A stretch of DNA of 64,000 nucleotides from Theocolax elegans (taxonomy: Eukaryota; Arthropoda; Insecta; Hymenoptera; Cerocephalidae), in NCBI GenBank assembly GCA_026168455.1, contig CM047428.1, positions 86,880,594 to 86,944,593 on the forward strand, read 5' to 3'. Positions 50,701-62,156 of the stretch are shown one piece after another. Position 1 is the first letter of the stretch; every line of letters starts with the position of its first letter. The translations under genes and the position numbers were made by a program. The notes under the pieces were generated by a model. It was not told the DNA's origin. It saw only the letters and a program-made list of their open reading frames with translations, and did no database searches.

Positions 50701-53264
50701 ATCGATTAAATATTTCATTTAACTATAGACGCTTAAATTAATCGAATCGTACTTCGAATGAACAAAGAAAGCTATTTTCGAACTTGAATTTTTTTTAAGA
50801 AAACAAGGTACACTATATTAATATAATATTGTACAATATCGTTATGATTAGTATCCATCAATTATTTTATTGTATATGTACATATAATTCGAAGTTGTTA
50901 TTTTCTTTTAATATTTATTATATATTATTTTCTTGTAATTCTTATAATTTCTTTCAAGTTTTTAATTAATTATTAACAGTCAAATTTGAGTAAGTTTTAA
51001 TAACGATTGCTTAGTAAAAATAAGAATAAATGATATTTTATTTAATGGTTCAAATGTAGTATCCTTTTGTAGAAATAAAAACGATTTTGTAGATATAAAT
51101 TAATTATTTGTTTAAAAATCGGTAAAAAGTGACTAGTTACTTCCTATAAAATTAATTATTAACCTTAAAGCATGAGTTCTTTTTGACATTCAATATTACG
51201 TACACTTAAAAAATTAATTTTTATTTTAAGCGAAATTCAAACGTGCCTTAATCACGGAATCTGGTTACTCTTATGTGATTATTTTATAATCAAGCGGAAT
51301 GCTCTTCTGCAAAAAAATGATAAAGTGTAATTATAAAAGATCAATATTCTAAAATCATGAAAATTCCTTTAAATTATAATCGATTTACAAACAAGTAATT
51401 AAATTTTCTTTTTAACGGATATTTAATAAGAATTGCGCTTAGATATGAAATCTAAATTTTTCAGTGTTTGGGATAAAAATAGAAAAACTGTGAAAATAAC
51501 AATTTTCTACCGATTTTTAAACGAATGAACATCCTATAGGAGAAATAAAAATAATGGTTTAGGTATGGAGTGACTCGATTTTAAGAATGGGTAAAAAGTG
51601 ACTAGAGTTTATAGTTATAAAATAGTTTTTGTTTGATATAACCTCACTTTGTATGGAAAATACCGTTCGAATTTCTACCATATTATAGTAAAAAATAATA
51701 GAGACCCGATATTGGAGAATTAATACAGTTAATAACTTGTTGTCAGTTTTTAGCTGAACTAATTACTGTCTCGAAAGCGTACATAAAAATTCAATAAAGT
51801 AAATATGATCCAACGGTGTGTATATGTATACACTTTGTCTAATTCCTCAAAAAGAAGTTTTATAAAATCGTTAAAAGAGGAGTGAGCGATGAGTTAATTA
51901 TAATAATGATTATTTGATTTAATGAAAAAAGAAGCCCGTGATACCCGGCCGACTAAATATTTTAAATATCGCGCTCATTCGAACTTAATTTTAGATGGAT
52001 GGAAAAAAAGAATTGACAAAGGAGTGTTATGGTAGAGTTATCGATAATGGTTTTACAAGTTGAAAGCGCGACACCATGCACGCCATAAGTGTATAGACGA
52101 GAGACCCAGTTCTGGATAGCAACCCTGACGGAAAAAAGAACGTATTCAAGTTTAAGGTAATTTAAAATCGTTAACTATGCATATATCGATGCTGGGACGT
52201 GCATGATGTACACGAAATTTCGTATATTACAAAAATCAGATTACACAATCGACGTGAAAACCTCATATATATAGATATATATATCTCTTAATTTTCATCC
52301 GTAGATCTAAAAATAACCACGATAAATCGATGTTCATTCGGTTCCCGCTCCTCGTCTCCTTTTAATTTACCGTATTTCGATGTATATATAAATAAATATA
52401 ATATACGTATATATGTCTGCAGGCTGGGGACTCGGCATCGTCGTTTTTTCAACTTTCCGCGTTTACTTATTTACGCGGGAAGGATGTGTGATCGATATTC
52501 ATAGACGTATAGACACCGATTCGGATTTCGGGGAGTGAGTGGACTTACTTGAGTGAGTTGAAGGAAAGCCAGCTGGATAAGACAAAATGCCGAGGTGATG
52601 AAAGGGAATCCAATGTCCCACATGATAGATCCGATGACTTTCGGCATTATCTGCGGAGGTAACGGGGTAAACGTGGTTACAATATTTACATACTGCACGT
52701 ATACAAACAAAATAGAGAATACGAGTTTAAATTTACCTCTTTGAGATTATAAGAGTCGATGAAGAGGCACCCCGATCTCGAAGCACCCAGTAGGCAAAGG
52801 AATATGTTTATAGTAGACATGAGCGGAGGACTCGTTATCAACGACCTGCAAACCAATAGCCACATAAATACATTTTGCAACAACTAAACGGAACACTCAA
52901 ATTAATTTTATTAGATTATATTTAGAAAAAAAGTTGTAAGAATAAATAATAAATAAATAAATTCGCGTCGAGGTTAAAAATGTTGGGGCTTGGAAGAGAA
53001 GAATTACCTGAGATTCAAGAAAGAGAAGAACGTGTAGAAACTTAGAATGAAGAAAAGACAGGCAAAAGTGTAGGTGTGCAACAAGAAGAGCCACTTCAAA
53101 TCTTGGTTTACAGCTTCCCATGATGGTGCGGTGACCAGCAGTAAACTCGGCGCGTCGACTCCGCAGTTTTGTCCTGGTATAGATGCTGTATCGTTAACAC
53201 CTTCCGGAGGAGGAGTAACAGGTCGTTCGGAAACAGAAAGCGAATCACCGTGTAAATCGCGCAT
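40299..53264 (-). CDS. Seven-helix membrane protein, PRRT3/PRRT4-like, with RRxS-rich loop
   Basis: Ten exons join in phase to 812 aa: 53008-53264, 52737-52845, 52549-52650, 48414-48711, 48205-48357, 45183-45518, 44811-45104, 42372-42844, 41968-42175, 40299-40507. Hydrophobic helices lie near residues 57-82, 93-113, 129-153, 169-190, 196-220, 716-736 and 765-787. Helix spacing, the LLGASRSG and FPFITSAF segments, and a C-terminal WPWIIYQTVCRFIEL resemble the membrane domain of proline-rich transmembrane proteins 3/4, whose function is poorly known. Between helices 5 and 6 is a roughly 490-residue loop with a proline-rich patch (RPPTPTPS, 357-364) and nine RRxS motifs. No signal peptide is visible. 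The ATG at 53264 is the first in an open frame, so upstream coding exons cannot be excluded. Exons are well supported by phase; family assignment is moderate. Confidence 0.75.
41371..41380 (+). repeat. TACACTGAGA motif copy in intron 9 side DNA of the PRRT-like gene
   Basis: The word matches the ends at 253 and 43301 but the bases after it (GAGTAAAAC) diverge. It could be a decayed transposon end or chance. Confidence 0.25.
41697..41737. repeat. (AT)n microsatellite
   Basis: About 20 uninterrupted AT units inside the last intron of the PRRT-like gene. Confidence 0.95.
43301..44262. mobile_element. Possible non-autonomous DNA transposon with CACTRAGAAAAA ends
   Basis: The left end TACACTGAGAAAAA and the right end TTTTTCTTAGTGTA form 14-bp inverted termini with one mismatch and TA on both outer sides. 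The interior is AT-rich and repeats a GTAAAAATT(A/G)CTATATTG-like word in both orientations. It sits inside an intron of the PRRT-like gene (between 42844 and 44811). A TA flank suggests a Tc1/mariner-type mover, while the CACT start also recalls CACTA elements; I cannot choose. Confidence 0.45.
44626..44645. repeat. (GA)n microsatellite
   Basis: Short uninterrupted GA run in the same intron. Confidence 0.8.
46141..46598. mobile_element. 458-bp foldback element (MITE-like) in an intron of the PRRT-like gene
   Basis: The left arm (46141-46316) and right arm (46453-46598) are imperfect inverted copies. Shared blocks include TCAAnTnATCC, ATATTGTT, ATAGTTGCA, CTACAGGAAATCA, AGACAGTCA, AATTGAAATnATTCGAAA and ATTAGCATTTTTA. 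The left arm has about 25 extra bases in its middle. No coding capacity is present. The structure fits a non-autonomous DNA transposon with long inverted repeats; no convincing target duplication is visible. Confidence 0.7.
47841..47980. mobile_element. 140-bp palindromic element bounded by TTAA
   Basis: Two arms of about 53 bp (47841-47893 and 47928-47980) match as inverted copies with about seven differences around a 34-nt loop. Core shared words are AAGCCAGTGTT and AGCATGTAAAA. The ends are TTAAGG and CCTTAA, so TTAA could be a piggyBac-type target duplication. It lies in the same intron as the 458-bp foldback. RNA from either strand would fold into a long hairpin. Confidence 0.65.
48712..52548. 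other. Large intron 3 of the PRRT-like gene
   Basis: 3.8 kb of AT-rich DNA between the third-helix exon and the exon holding helices 4 and 5. No nested gene is visible; open frames near 49260-49690 are short, overlapping and featureless. Confidence 0.5.
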
Positions 53265-56200
53265 ATAATACGAAAAGTTGAAAAATACATGTAAATCGAC
53301 TTGTTTATAAATAGAGGCACAGTCGTGCCGAGTACGTGTGTGTGTGCATGTGTGCGTGCGTGTGTGTGAGATCAGCTACGTGTACGTAGAACGTACGCGA
53401 GCCTCTCTCTCTCTCTGTGTGTGCGTGCGTGCACAGGCTTGACGCAAGTGCTCGTATGGATTACACAAAAATTTTGGAGGTAGATTACTAACCACGCGTC
53501 AAATTCGACAGTCTATCCATAATCTCTCGATCCGTGGTCACTGTACATTACTCGTCGTGTGTGGATGCGGCCGTTGGGTAAATAAACGACGATGCCTCGA
53601 GAAGTGAAAAATAAAAGTAAATGAGAAGAAAGTTGAAAGAAACGGAACGGTGACGAGTAGTAGTCTATGCACCACGAACAACCCGCACGAACAACCCGCA
53701 CCCTCACCCGCACTCGCACCAGCACCAGCAACAGGCTTATTTGAATTAGATCCCTACCACCAGAGGTAGCCTGGTTGAAGCTGTTGCTGGTATCTGGCCA
53801 GTGCTGCTCTGGCTAGCCACCCTCTTTCTCCATCTCTCTACCCTTTTACCAATGGGAATATTGATTTTGTCCTCTTGTGCACCAATACCACTCTCTCACC
53901 CTCTCGCGACCGCGCACTTCGAACCTTCCTCGCTGCTCTACGATTTTACCCAGGGGTGGGGCGATTGCCCGGACAAATTTTATATATATATACATACACC
54001 TATATACACCTATATACACCTATATACCTATACACTTATATACATATATATACATACCCGCGCTATACCCTACCCTCTATTTAGTTAAATCGCTATATAT
54101 ATTTTTTCCACGATCCAAGAAACTCTCGGCTAATTTCTTAACCTTATAACAACGTTTACCTTCAGCCAATTTTTTATTTTTTCAATTTACCCAGAAAATT
54201 GCCTTACTTTTTTTAACCGTTTCGACCACCCGCATTGCAATCTCTATCTTTCCTATTTTTCATTATTTCTTTTTACACTCCTCCGACACAGCCTGTGTCA
54301 GTCATCTTTAATTATTCACTTTTATTTTACCTTTACGTGTCTATACATATATGTATTCCTATAAATGTACCGCGAAAAATAAAAAAGTTTATAGTTCTAC
54401 TAAATACTTATGTTGAAGCTCTTAAATAAATTATAATAAATAGTTAATTATTCAGAAGCCCGATACATATAGTGCGTATATGTATATTATTATTGAAAAC
54501 TAAAGGAAAAGTTATAATTTTTTCTTTTTTTCTTTATTCGATATAACTCGCGGTGTGACTAAGAACAGCCAACTTTAACTTTTACCAAGTTTTATTTTAT
54601 TTATGGATCGTTGTTAAATTCTGTGACGTATTCTCACTTAATATATTTATTCAAGACCTTCAATATTAGTTTTTTCACGTCCTAACATTTTCTATACGCT
54701 TTTGCACATTTAAACATTTTTCTCCGATTTTTTTTAACTGTTACTCGGAGGCAACTACATTTTTTACATTGTTTTCAAAAATATTTATAAAATAAATTGT
54801 ACTAAAATGCAATGAATAAAATTTTTTTTTAATTTTTACGTCTAAACTTTGTCAAATCTTAGAACCCAAAAATTGTAAAGTTTTTATCAAATTGCTATAT
54901 TTCTTCGCACATAAAAATAAAATATAAATTTTAGAAAAATTGTAGACAAAACTTTAGAATTTTTCTTACATAAACATTAGTTTTGTAAGGATGGTATGTA
55001 AAGTGCATTGAATAACATTTTATTTATTGCATTTTAGTACAATATTTGTTATCGATATTTTTATAGGATTCAAATAATTGAAAGAATAGAGCTTAGATGC
55101 ATACGATAGTACACAGTATTAATACAAAATATTCTATAAACATTGTTCAATTTTTATTCAGAGAGATATATATATAGGGATATTTCATTAAAACTTTATT
55201 TTTTTAAATCTCCATAAAAACGTAATTTACAAATAATGTATAAAACTTTGTAATATTTTACAACGTGTGATGTATATTAAATTGATTCGATATTTAAAAA
55301 AAATACTTGATGAATATCAATACATGTAGAAGCTTTGGCACTTTAATGAAATATATGTCAGTAAGGATGATCTATATGTATCAGGTTCACAAACTTTACG
55401 TTTACTGTATATTGTATACAAAAAAATTTACGTAATTAAGAATATCAAAATTAAGTAGGCATAATAATAAGATATAAAGAAGTATTTAATTAAAACTTTA
55501 TTGTATTCGCCTATTTTTATATAAATTTATAGATACAATTTTATTAATTGTTTTTAGAATAGTTTTTATACATAAATGTCTGGTATTATTATTTTTATTG
55601 AGCATTATAAAATATGAAAAAAAAAATTATTTGATTGAATGAAAAGTCTATATTGAAAATTTTATGAACTTCGTAAAATCATTATAAACTCAAATATATT
55701 CGAAAATATAAATATATTCGTGTAATTAAAATTATATACACATATGTATATACGTTTGATAATTATTATTTTCTTAATGATATGACTGCATTCGCCCACG
55801 TAAGTAAAATTATAAAAATTTAATAAAATATAATGTACGAGAGATGTGTAAAATAATGAATAAATTTTTATTCACTTCGTCAAATTTTGGTCATTTTTAT
55901 AAAGTGTAAAAAAATAAATGTCTTATAAAATATGGCACATGAAAATTTAAAATTGTTATAATTTGAAATATGTATGAAAAATCAACGTTATTGTACAAGA
56001 CCTGTTAATTAAATTAAGTACAACTTTTATTTGCAAAATTAACTTCTAACGCTGCAGTCGATCAAACTTTTAACTAATAACAAATAAATAACTCGAACAA
56101 GTTAAGTAAATTAATTAATTTTTTTGTTTCAGAGTGTTCAAAATTTTATTATTTTTTACATTTATATTATAAATGTAATAATAACATCACGTTGTAGATA

Positions 56201-56795
56201 TTTGTATCAAACTTTGGTAAAGCCTATTTTTTTTAACATTTTTGCAACGTGTTTATGCTTTTTTTACGTGAGTGCATATTATTATAGAATATAATAATAA
56301 TATATTATAATACTTATATATATTATATTATAATACTTATATTATAATACTTCCTTGATTTGTCTACAGCTTCTAACCTAATATCTAAATATTTAATTAT
56401 TTGTAAATTTAACATACTAACAACTCTTTTACAAGATAATACACAATATAAAAGATAAAATTGTGATAACATTCTTTTTTCTTTTTAAATATCAAATTGA
56501 ATGTCAAATACTGGATTGATTTGTTACAAAGTTTGATATATACATTGATCTATTTTTTTAATTTTGAGCTTATATTATTGAGAGAAGATGCTGTGGTTGG
56601 TGATTACAATAAGGTTTTTAATGGAATAGGTGGATTTCTTTTTTATGATCTTAATAATTAAATATTGAATATTGAATATTGAATATAATAACAGGTGGTA
56701 CCTAAAATTTCTTCAAAATATCTTTATAATATAATATATAATATAATATATTAAAATAAGAATTTTTTTGTATTAAAAAATTTTACACAGAAATA
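53265..56795. other. Upstream region of the PRRT-like gene and AT-rich intergenic DNA
   Basis: 53265-53760 is a candidate 5' UTR/promoter with TG and CT microsatellites (53336-53370, 53403-53432) and CGGGTGCGGGT-like repeats near 53690-53720. 53980-54050 has TATACACC repeats. The rest is AT-rich with no gene seen. Confidence 0.45.
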
Positions 56796-56858
56796 TTTAT
56801 TCTTTACAAAATTTTTATTCACATTTTTTATAAATTTACACTTTACAAGTTCAATAGT

Positions 56859-56864
56859 TTTATT
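56859..56864 (-). terminator. Candidate poly(A) signal of TMEM203 or the POP7-TMEM203 unit
   Basis: AATAAA on the minus strand, about 209 nt past the TMEM203 stop; another copy is at 56796-56801. AT-rich context lowers the weight. Confidence 0.35.
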
Positions 56865-57072
56865 ACTTATCAATTTTATAGGTAACAGTACTATTATATT
56901 CTGACAATTATGAACTAATGTAAAAAAAAGGTTTCCCTTGTTATTAATAATTACGCAATGATATTGTATTACTGTACATTAAAAAATAATTTCATTGTCC
57001 ATAAAAAACAAGTTCTGACTGACTTGGAAGTACATCATTAATATTTTCATTTGTTTGACATTCACGACGACG

Positions 57073-57486
57073 TCAATGAAGTTGGCAGGCTCTTATTGCA
57101 ATCAGCTGCAGGAAAATGAAAACTGGACTCAACACTTCCGCGTATTCGAGTGTACTTTGTCCAGATAATTTTTTGCATAAAAGATATTTAAAAACAAATA
57201 CCATGAATAACGAGCTTAAGCTCCACAATCCACGTAGAATACCAACTTTAATCATACCTTCCATATACATTCTTATGAAAATAATTGCACAAAAATATGT
57301 ATTTAAACCGTCTGCTATGAATAAAGGTGAAAAAACTATCCACCATCCCGAACTACCAAGAAAGTAACCATCATCTAATTTTAAAGTAAGAAAAATTGTA
57401 AAAATGGTCAACGATACTAAATTTACCCATATTTCAAATATGGTTAATCCCAACCAGTGAACCAGTTCATTCAATGAAAATATCAT
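57073..57486 (-). CDS. TMEM203: Transmembrane protein 203
   Basis: An intronless frame encodes 137 aa, matching the roughly 136-aa size of vertebrate TMEM203. It starts MIFSLNELVHWLGLTIFEIW and ends RACQLH, both close to family consensus. Four hydrophobic segments lie near residues 14-35, 46-69, 80-102 and 117-133. TMEM203 is an ER membrane protein linked to calcium regulation and STING signalling. The ATG context is AACATG (A at -3). The POP7 stop codon lies only 24 nt upstream on the same strand and the spacer has no ATG, so a shared transcript is likely. The antisense frame at 57116-57367 is a shadow. Confidence 0.93.
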   Translation of the reverse strand: MIFSLNELVHWLGLTIFEIWVNLVSLTIFTIFLTLKLDDGYFLGSSGWWIVFSPLFIADGLNTYFCAIIFIRMYMEGMIKVGILRGLWSLSSLFMVFVFKYLLCKKLSGQSTLEYAEVLSPVFIFLQLIAIRACQLH

Positions 57487-57510
57487 GTTGACAATAATAA
57501 ATTTTAATAT

Positions 57511-58697
57511 TTAACTTTCAAACCTAAGTGTTCCAATCTTAGCTGTTCTATATACTCGGATATGAACTGCAGAATTTGTTCTTTTGTTTACTTTGTAGCT
57601 TTCATTGTCATTTTTTGGTTGAATATCATCTGCAAAAAATAATTTTACATTAAAAGAAATCACAAAAATTTTGATATTGTTTGTAATAAGTAAAATTTAA
57701 AATTATTCTTAATATATTCTTTTATTAGTATAATTATATTTTAAAAAATTATTCTGATACTTTATTGAAATGATCACATACTTTTCCTAGTGTGTGTACT
57801 CAGTTTTTTGTGATATTGTATTTTAAGGATTTTTACTCATTTGTAAGTAAAATAAAATAAAATAATTACCAACTAAATTAACAGATGATGTTTTTACATC
57901 CAATTCTAAGGTATTATAATGAGCAGTTTGTAGAAAAGATGCTAAATTGTAAGCTTTGTTTATCGCAGATCCTAATGCGTGTATCACAATTTCCTCTTTG
58001 TTTAATTCAAGAAGCTTTTCACATAATTTTATATACGCCTGTAAAAATAAAATCTGTTATGAATTATGGTCATCAATCATTATTTAAACAACTTTTCCTG
58101 TATTTTTAAAATGTTTCAATATTTACTATTTAACCATAGAACCTTTATACATAATCCTTGTGTAATAATAATTAAACCTTATAAACAAAGATATCAAACT
58201 TGCATATTGTACAAAATATTCTTTTATTTTATATACAACATGTTATTACATTATAAGACAATAATATTATGAAAAGTATTTAAAAGAAAAATGTTCCATA
58301 TGCATACATTTTTAATCCATAAGAGAGAAAAATTATTCTGATTTGAGATAACCTACTTTAAGTAGATCTTATGATAATATCGCATAATTGCATTGCGTTG
58401 AACTAAAATTCTAACCCATTCTATAAGTTTATAAGAACTATATCTAAAATAATAGTAATGACTATTTTTTGTAGAATTTAATTGTAATTGTAAATTGCAA
58501 ATTATTTTTGTTAAGCGTACCTTGAAATTTGTTTTGTTATTAACATAAATATCTTTATCAATCTTGCGAATTTGACATGGTCTTCTTTTTCTAATTAAAT
58601 AATTACTATTTAACTTTGTCAATGTTCTTTTAGTCCCATTAGTTTTCTTGATTGTTGAAACTTTTTCTTCTCCTATTTCTCCTTTATCATCATCCAT
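57511..58697 (-). CDS. POP7: Ribonuclease P/MRP subunit POP7 (Rpp20, Alba-type)
   Basis: Three exons in phase: 58521-58697, 57870-58038, 57511-57629, giving 154 aa (human about 140). A basic N-terminal tail leads to DIYVNNKTNFK at the first junction. The Alba-fold core has IVIHALGSAINKAYNLA, LELDVKTSSVNLVD, and the final strand AVHIRVYR, all typical of Rpp20. POP7 pairs with POP6/Rpp25 to bind the P3 domain of RNase P and MRP RNAs in the nucleus, acting in tRNA 5' processing and rRNA maturation. The ATG context is AGAATGG (A at -3, G at +4). If intron 1 is retained, the frame continues for about 55 codons to a stop near 58353, giving a truncated 114-aa product without the Alba core. Confidence 0.9.
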
Positions 58698-59283
58698 TCT
58701 AACGTTTGATCATACCTATTTCTTTTGTATATAAAAATATGGGTGTCTCTTTAAACTTTAATAACCACAAAACGAATATTATAAACACACACAAGCACAC
58801 TGTGTATAAATGTACACGCCGTCGCCGTCAAAGGCTGCTTCTTTGGCGCCGTTCAGTGGTCAAATTGGCTACTAAATCAATTTTTTAGGGGTCGCAAAAT
58901 TTCATCTTGTAAATAAAAAGGAGAAAGTACTTACTTATAACTTATAATGTAAGAACAAGTTTGAGAACAATAATGCTATTGTTTCATTATTGTTATTCGC
59001 GTGAAAGTATTAAGTGTACCAATCTTACTCGACAGTGACTTTTTTCAGTCAATCTTACGTAAACCGTATATATAATCAAATCTAACTTCATTTTTAAAGG
59101 GATTGTATACTGTATATGATAATACACGTAAACAGCGTATGCACATAACCTAAAAAGTGTGTGCGTGTGTGTGTTTTTTAATATCGAGTTGCTGGCTGCT
59201 GCACGCGTCTCGTATTCTTTCAAATAATTATCAGGGTTTCATTGAATTGATTAACAGTGGAGACCGCTAATAATCAGTCAACC
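58698..59283. promoter_or_regulatory. Divergent promoter region between POP7 and CSTF1
   Basis: 586 bp separate the two outward ATGs. A GC-richer patch with CGCCGTCGCCGTC and GGCGCC lies near 58818-58852, in contrast to the AT-rich surroundings. It probably acts as a bidirectional promoter. Confidence 0.5.
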
Positions 59284-60886
59284 ATGAAGGATTCGGAAGT
59301 GGACACGAAAAATATAATAAAGAACAGGGAATTACTTTACAGGCTCATGATAAGGTTACTTCATTGTATTATTATTTATTATTAATTATTTTTTATTTGA
59401 CAGCGCCATATAAATATTTTTTTGTAGCAATAATAAGGTCAACATCTTTTTATGCAATAATTAACATGCATTGTAACAAAATTTCATTTTTAGTCAGTTG
59501 TTTTACGATGGTCATCAAACTCTGGCTGTGCAGTTGTCAAACTTAACTCAAGCAGAGCCACCGTGTCCACCATCGGATAGACTATTGTATCTCATGTTGA
59601 TTGGCTTGTCGCATGAACCAGACAGAACAAAAAAAGAGAATAATCATGTATCCTCTTTTGCTGTGGTTGAAAACACATTGGGTCCTGGACTCGATTTAGA
59701 ATTTGAAACAGAAACGCAAACTCAAGCACCAGAACCTGCACAATACGAAACTGCTTATGTTACTTCTCACAAAGGGAATTGTAGGGCAGGTGCATTCTCC
59801 GCTGATGGACAATTGATAGCTACTGGTTCGGTGGATGCTTCTATTAAAATTTTAGACGTTGACAGAATGTTGGCTAAATCTGCACCAGATGAAGTGGCAC
59901 CTGCAGACCAATCTGGTGGACACCCTGTTATCAGAACGCTGTATGATCATCTGGAGGAAGTAACCTGTTTAGAATTCCATCCTAGAGAACCTATTTTAGT
60001 ATCCGGAAGTAGAGACTTTTCTGTTAAATTGTTTGACTACAGTAAGGCTAGTGTTAAAAAAGCATTTCGTACAATCACAGATTCAGATCAAATAAGATGT
60101 TTGTCCTTTCACCCAACTGGTGATTATCTCATAGTAGGAACAAATCATCCTGTTGTTAGATTGTATGATGTAAATACAGCACAGTGTTTTGTCTGCAGCA
60201 TACCTAATCATCAGCACTCTAGCGGTATTACAAGTATAAAATATTCTCCCGATGCCAAGACTTATGCATCAGCCAGTAAAGACGGTAGTATCAAATTGTG
60301 GGATGGGGTTTCAAACAGGTGCATAAATACATTTGTTAAGGCACATGATGGATATCAAGTATGTTCGGTCGCTTTCACAAGAAATGGAAAAGTATACACA
60401 AATAATTATTTATTTCTAGATAAAATATTTAACATAAATATTTAATATGTAATTTATTTCAGTATCTCTTATCGTCTGGTAAAGATTCTTTGATAAAATT
60501 ATGGGAGTTATCTACCAGTAGGTGTTTAATTGCTTATACCGGTGCTGGAACTACAGGTATTAATTAAATATAATTGCATTTTTATATATTTTTATAAATA
60601 ATATAAATAAAATAATTGTTTAAACTTTCTTTAACAAACAGGGAAACAAGAGCACAAAGCTCAGGCAATATTCAATCATACGGAAGATTACGTAATGTTC
60701 CCAGATGAAGCAACAACATCCCTGTGCGCATGGAACTCGAGAAATGCTTCGAGAAAACAATTATTATCATTGGGTCACAATGGTCCAGTAAGAATGATCG
60801 TACATTCCCCAGTAGCACCAGCATTTTTAACTTGTAGCGACGATTTTAGAGCAAGATTTTGGTTTAGACGAATGCCAACACATTAA
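59284..60886 (+). CDS. CSTF1: Cleavage stimulation factor subunit 1 (CstF-50)
   Basis: Four exons in phase: 59284-59354, 59494-60391, 60463-60556, 60642-60886, giving 435 aa, close to the 431 aa of the human protein. The first ~65 residues form the dimerisation domain ([26 protein letters not shown]). Seven WD40 repeats follow, with clear repeat ends such as [21 protein letters not shown] and DSLIKLWE, and the family tail [13 protein letters not shown]. CstF-50 is part of the CstF complex that binds the GU-rich element and stimulates pre-mRNA cleavage before polyadenylation. The first intron uses a GTTACT donor. The ATG has A at -3. Confidence 0.96.
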
Positions 60887-61860
60887 ATTTTACCAAAAAA
60901 CCGAGAAGAAAAAAAATTTAGTTTGTACTATATATATATACACGTTTCTAACACAATTTTTGTAAACAATAGATAAATTATTAAAAGATATATTAATTAT
61001 TAATAGATATAGCTAAATATAAAAAATTTTATTTTATAATAAAAATACCTGGAAATTTGATTACTCAATATTACAATAATATCTATGTACAAATGGAAAT
61101 ATATAAAAAAAATTTAATTAGATTAAATTGCAGAATTCTCTTGGTAGTAATGTTGAATATTTTCGTATTGTATTTTCATTAAAAATCAGCATTACCATTT
61201 GCCTTTCTATTAATATGACATTTTTAAATGTTTTTCATGGCAGTTTAAGTAACATAAAATAACTTGAAATACAGAAATTAAAAAAATTAATTTTTACTTT
61301 ATTACTTATTAGTGTAATAACAATAATATAGTAAAAAAGAGTTTGAATAGCAACGTCACTGAACAAATCAATATTTATTTATTTTTGGTCAAATAAAATA
61401 AATAAACACATAAAAATTTATTTATCCATAAACATAGATATTAATAACCTTGTTTACTAAAAAAAAATTTATAATCGCCTAAAAAACCATTTCTTAGTAT
61501 AGAATATATAAAAAATCAATTGTATCCTATTAATAACTAAAATTAAAAATAATAACATCAATATTAATATCCTTTTTTACCAAAAAATATAATTAATATA
61601 ATATAAAAATAAATTTTTAAAAATAAATAAATATAATTGATATAATAATAAAAATAAATTTTTTAATATAGAAAATAAAAAATCAAATTAATAATTAGTA
61701 TGAAATTAATAACCGGAATTTAAAATGAAAAAAAGAAAAGAAATTAGTTATCGCTTACTATACTTTCTCTGTAAATAAGAAAAAACAAAGAATTTAAACC
61801 GTATAAATTAAAGGTTGATATAAAAAACAGTCTGAATTTAAATTATTGAATTTAGACGTT
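60887..61860. other. CSTF1 3' UTR and AT-rich intergenic DNA
   Basis: A candidate AATAAA lies at 61038-61043, 152 nt after the CSTF1 stop. The remainder is very AT-rich with A/T homopolymers and no gene seen. Confidence 0.5.
61038..61043 (+). terminator. Candidate poly(A) signal of CSTF1
   Basis: AATAAA 152 nt past the TAA stop, in a sequence-poor AT-rich context. Confidence 0.45.
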
Positions 61861-61979
61861 ATAAGTACCGGAATCAATTAAAAAAAAAAGAACATTTTTT
61901 TATAAAGTATAGTAGGTAAACATAAATCTTGGTAGAAAATCGATAGCCGAATTCGAAGGAAACAAAGGTACGCACTAAA

Positions 61980-62120
61980 GTACATCCTATATATATATAT
62001 ATATACACGAGAATCTCCCGCGTTTTCCCGGGTATGCGAAGGGGGGGAGATGGCGATTCGCCGAAAGGTATCCACAGTTCTGGCGATAAAAAGTTGCGTA
62101 TCGTTATTCGTCAACTCGAT

Positions 62121-62156
<36 letters not shown>

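Noticed and set aside
57116..57367. 83-codon plus-strand frame
   Set aside because: Antisense shadow of TMEM203.
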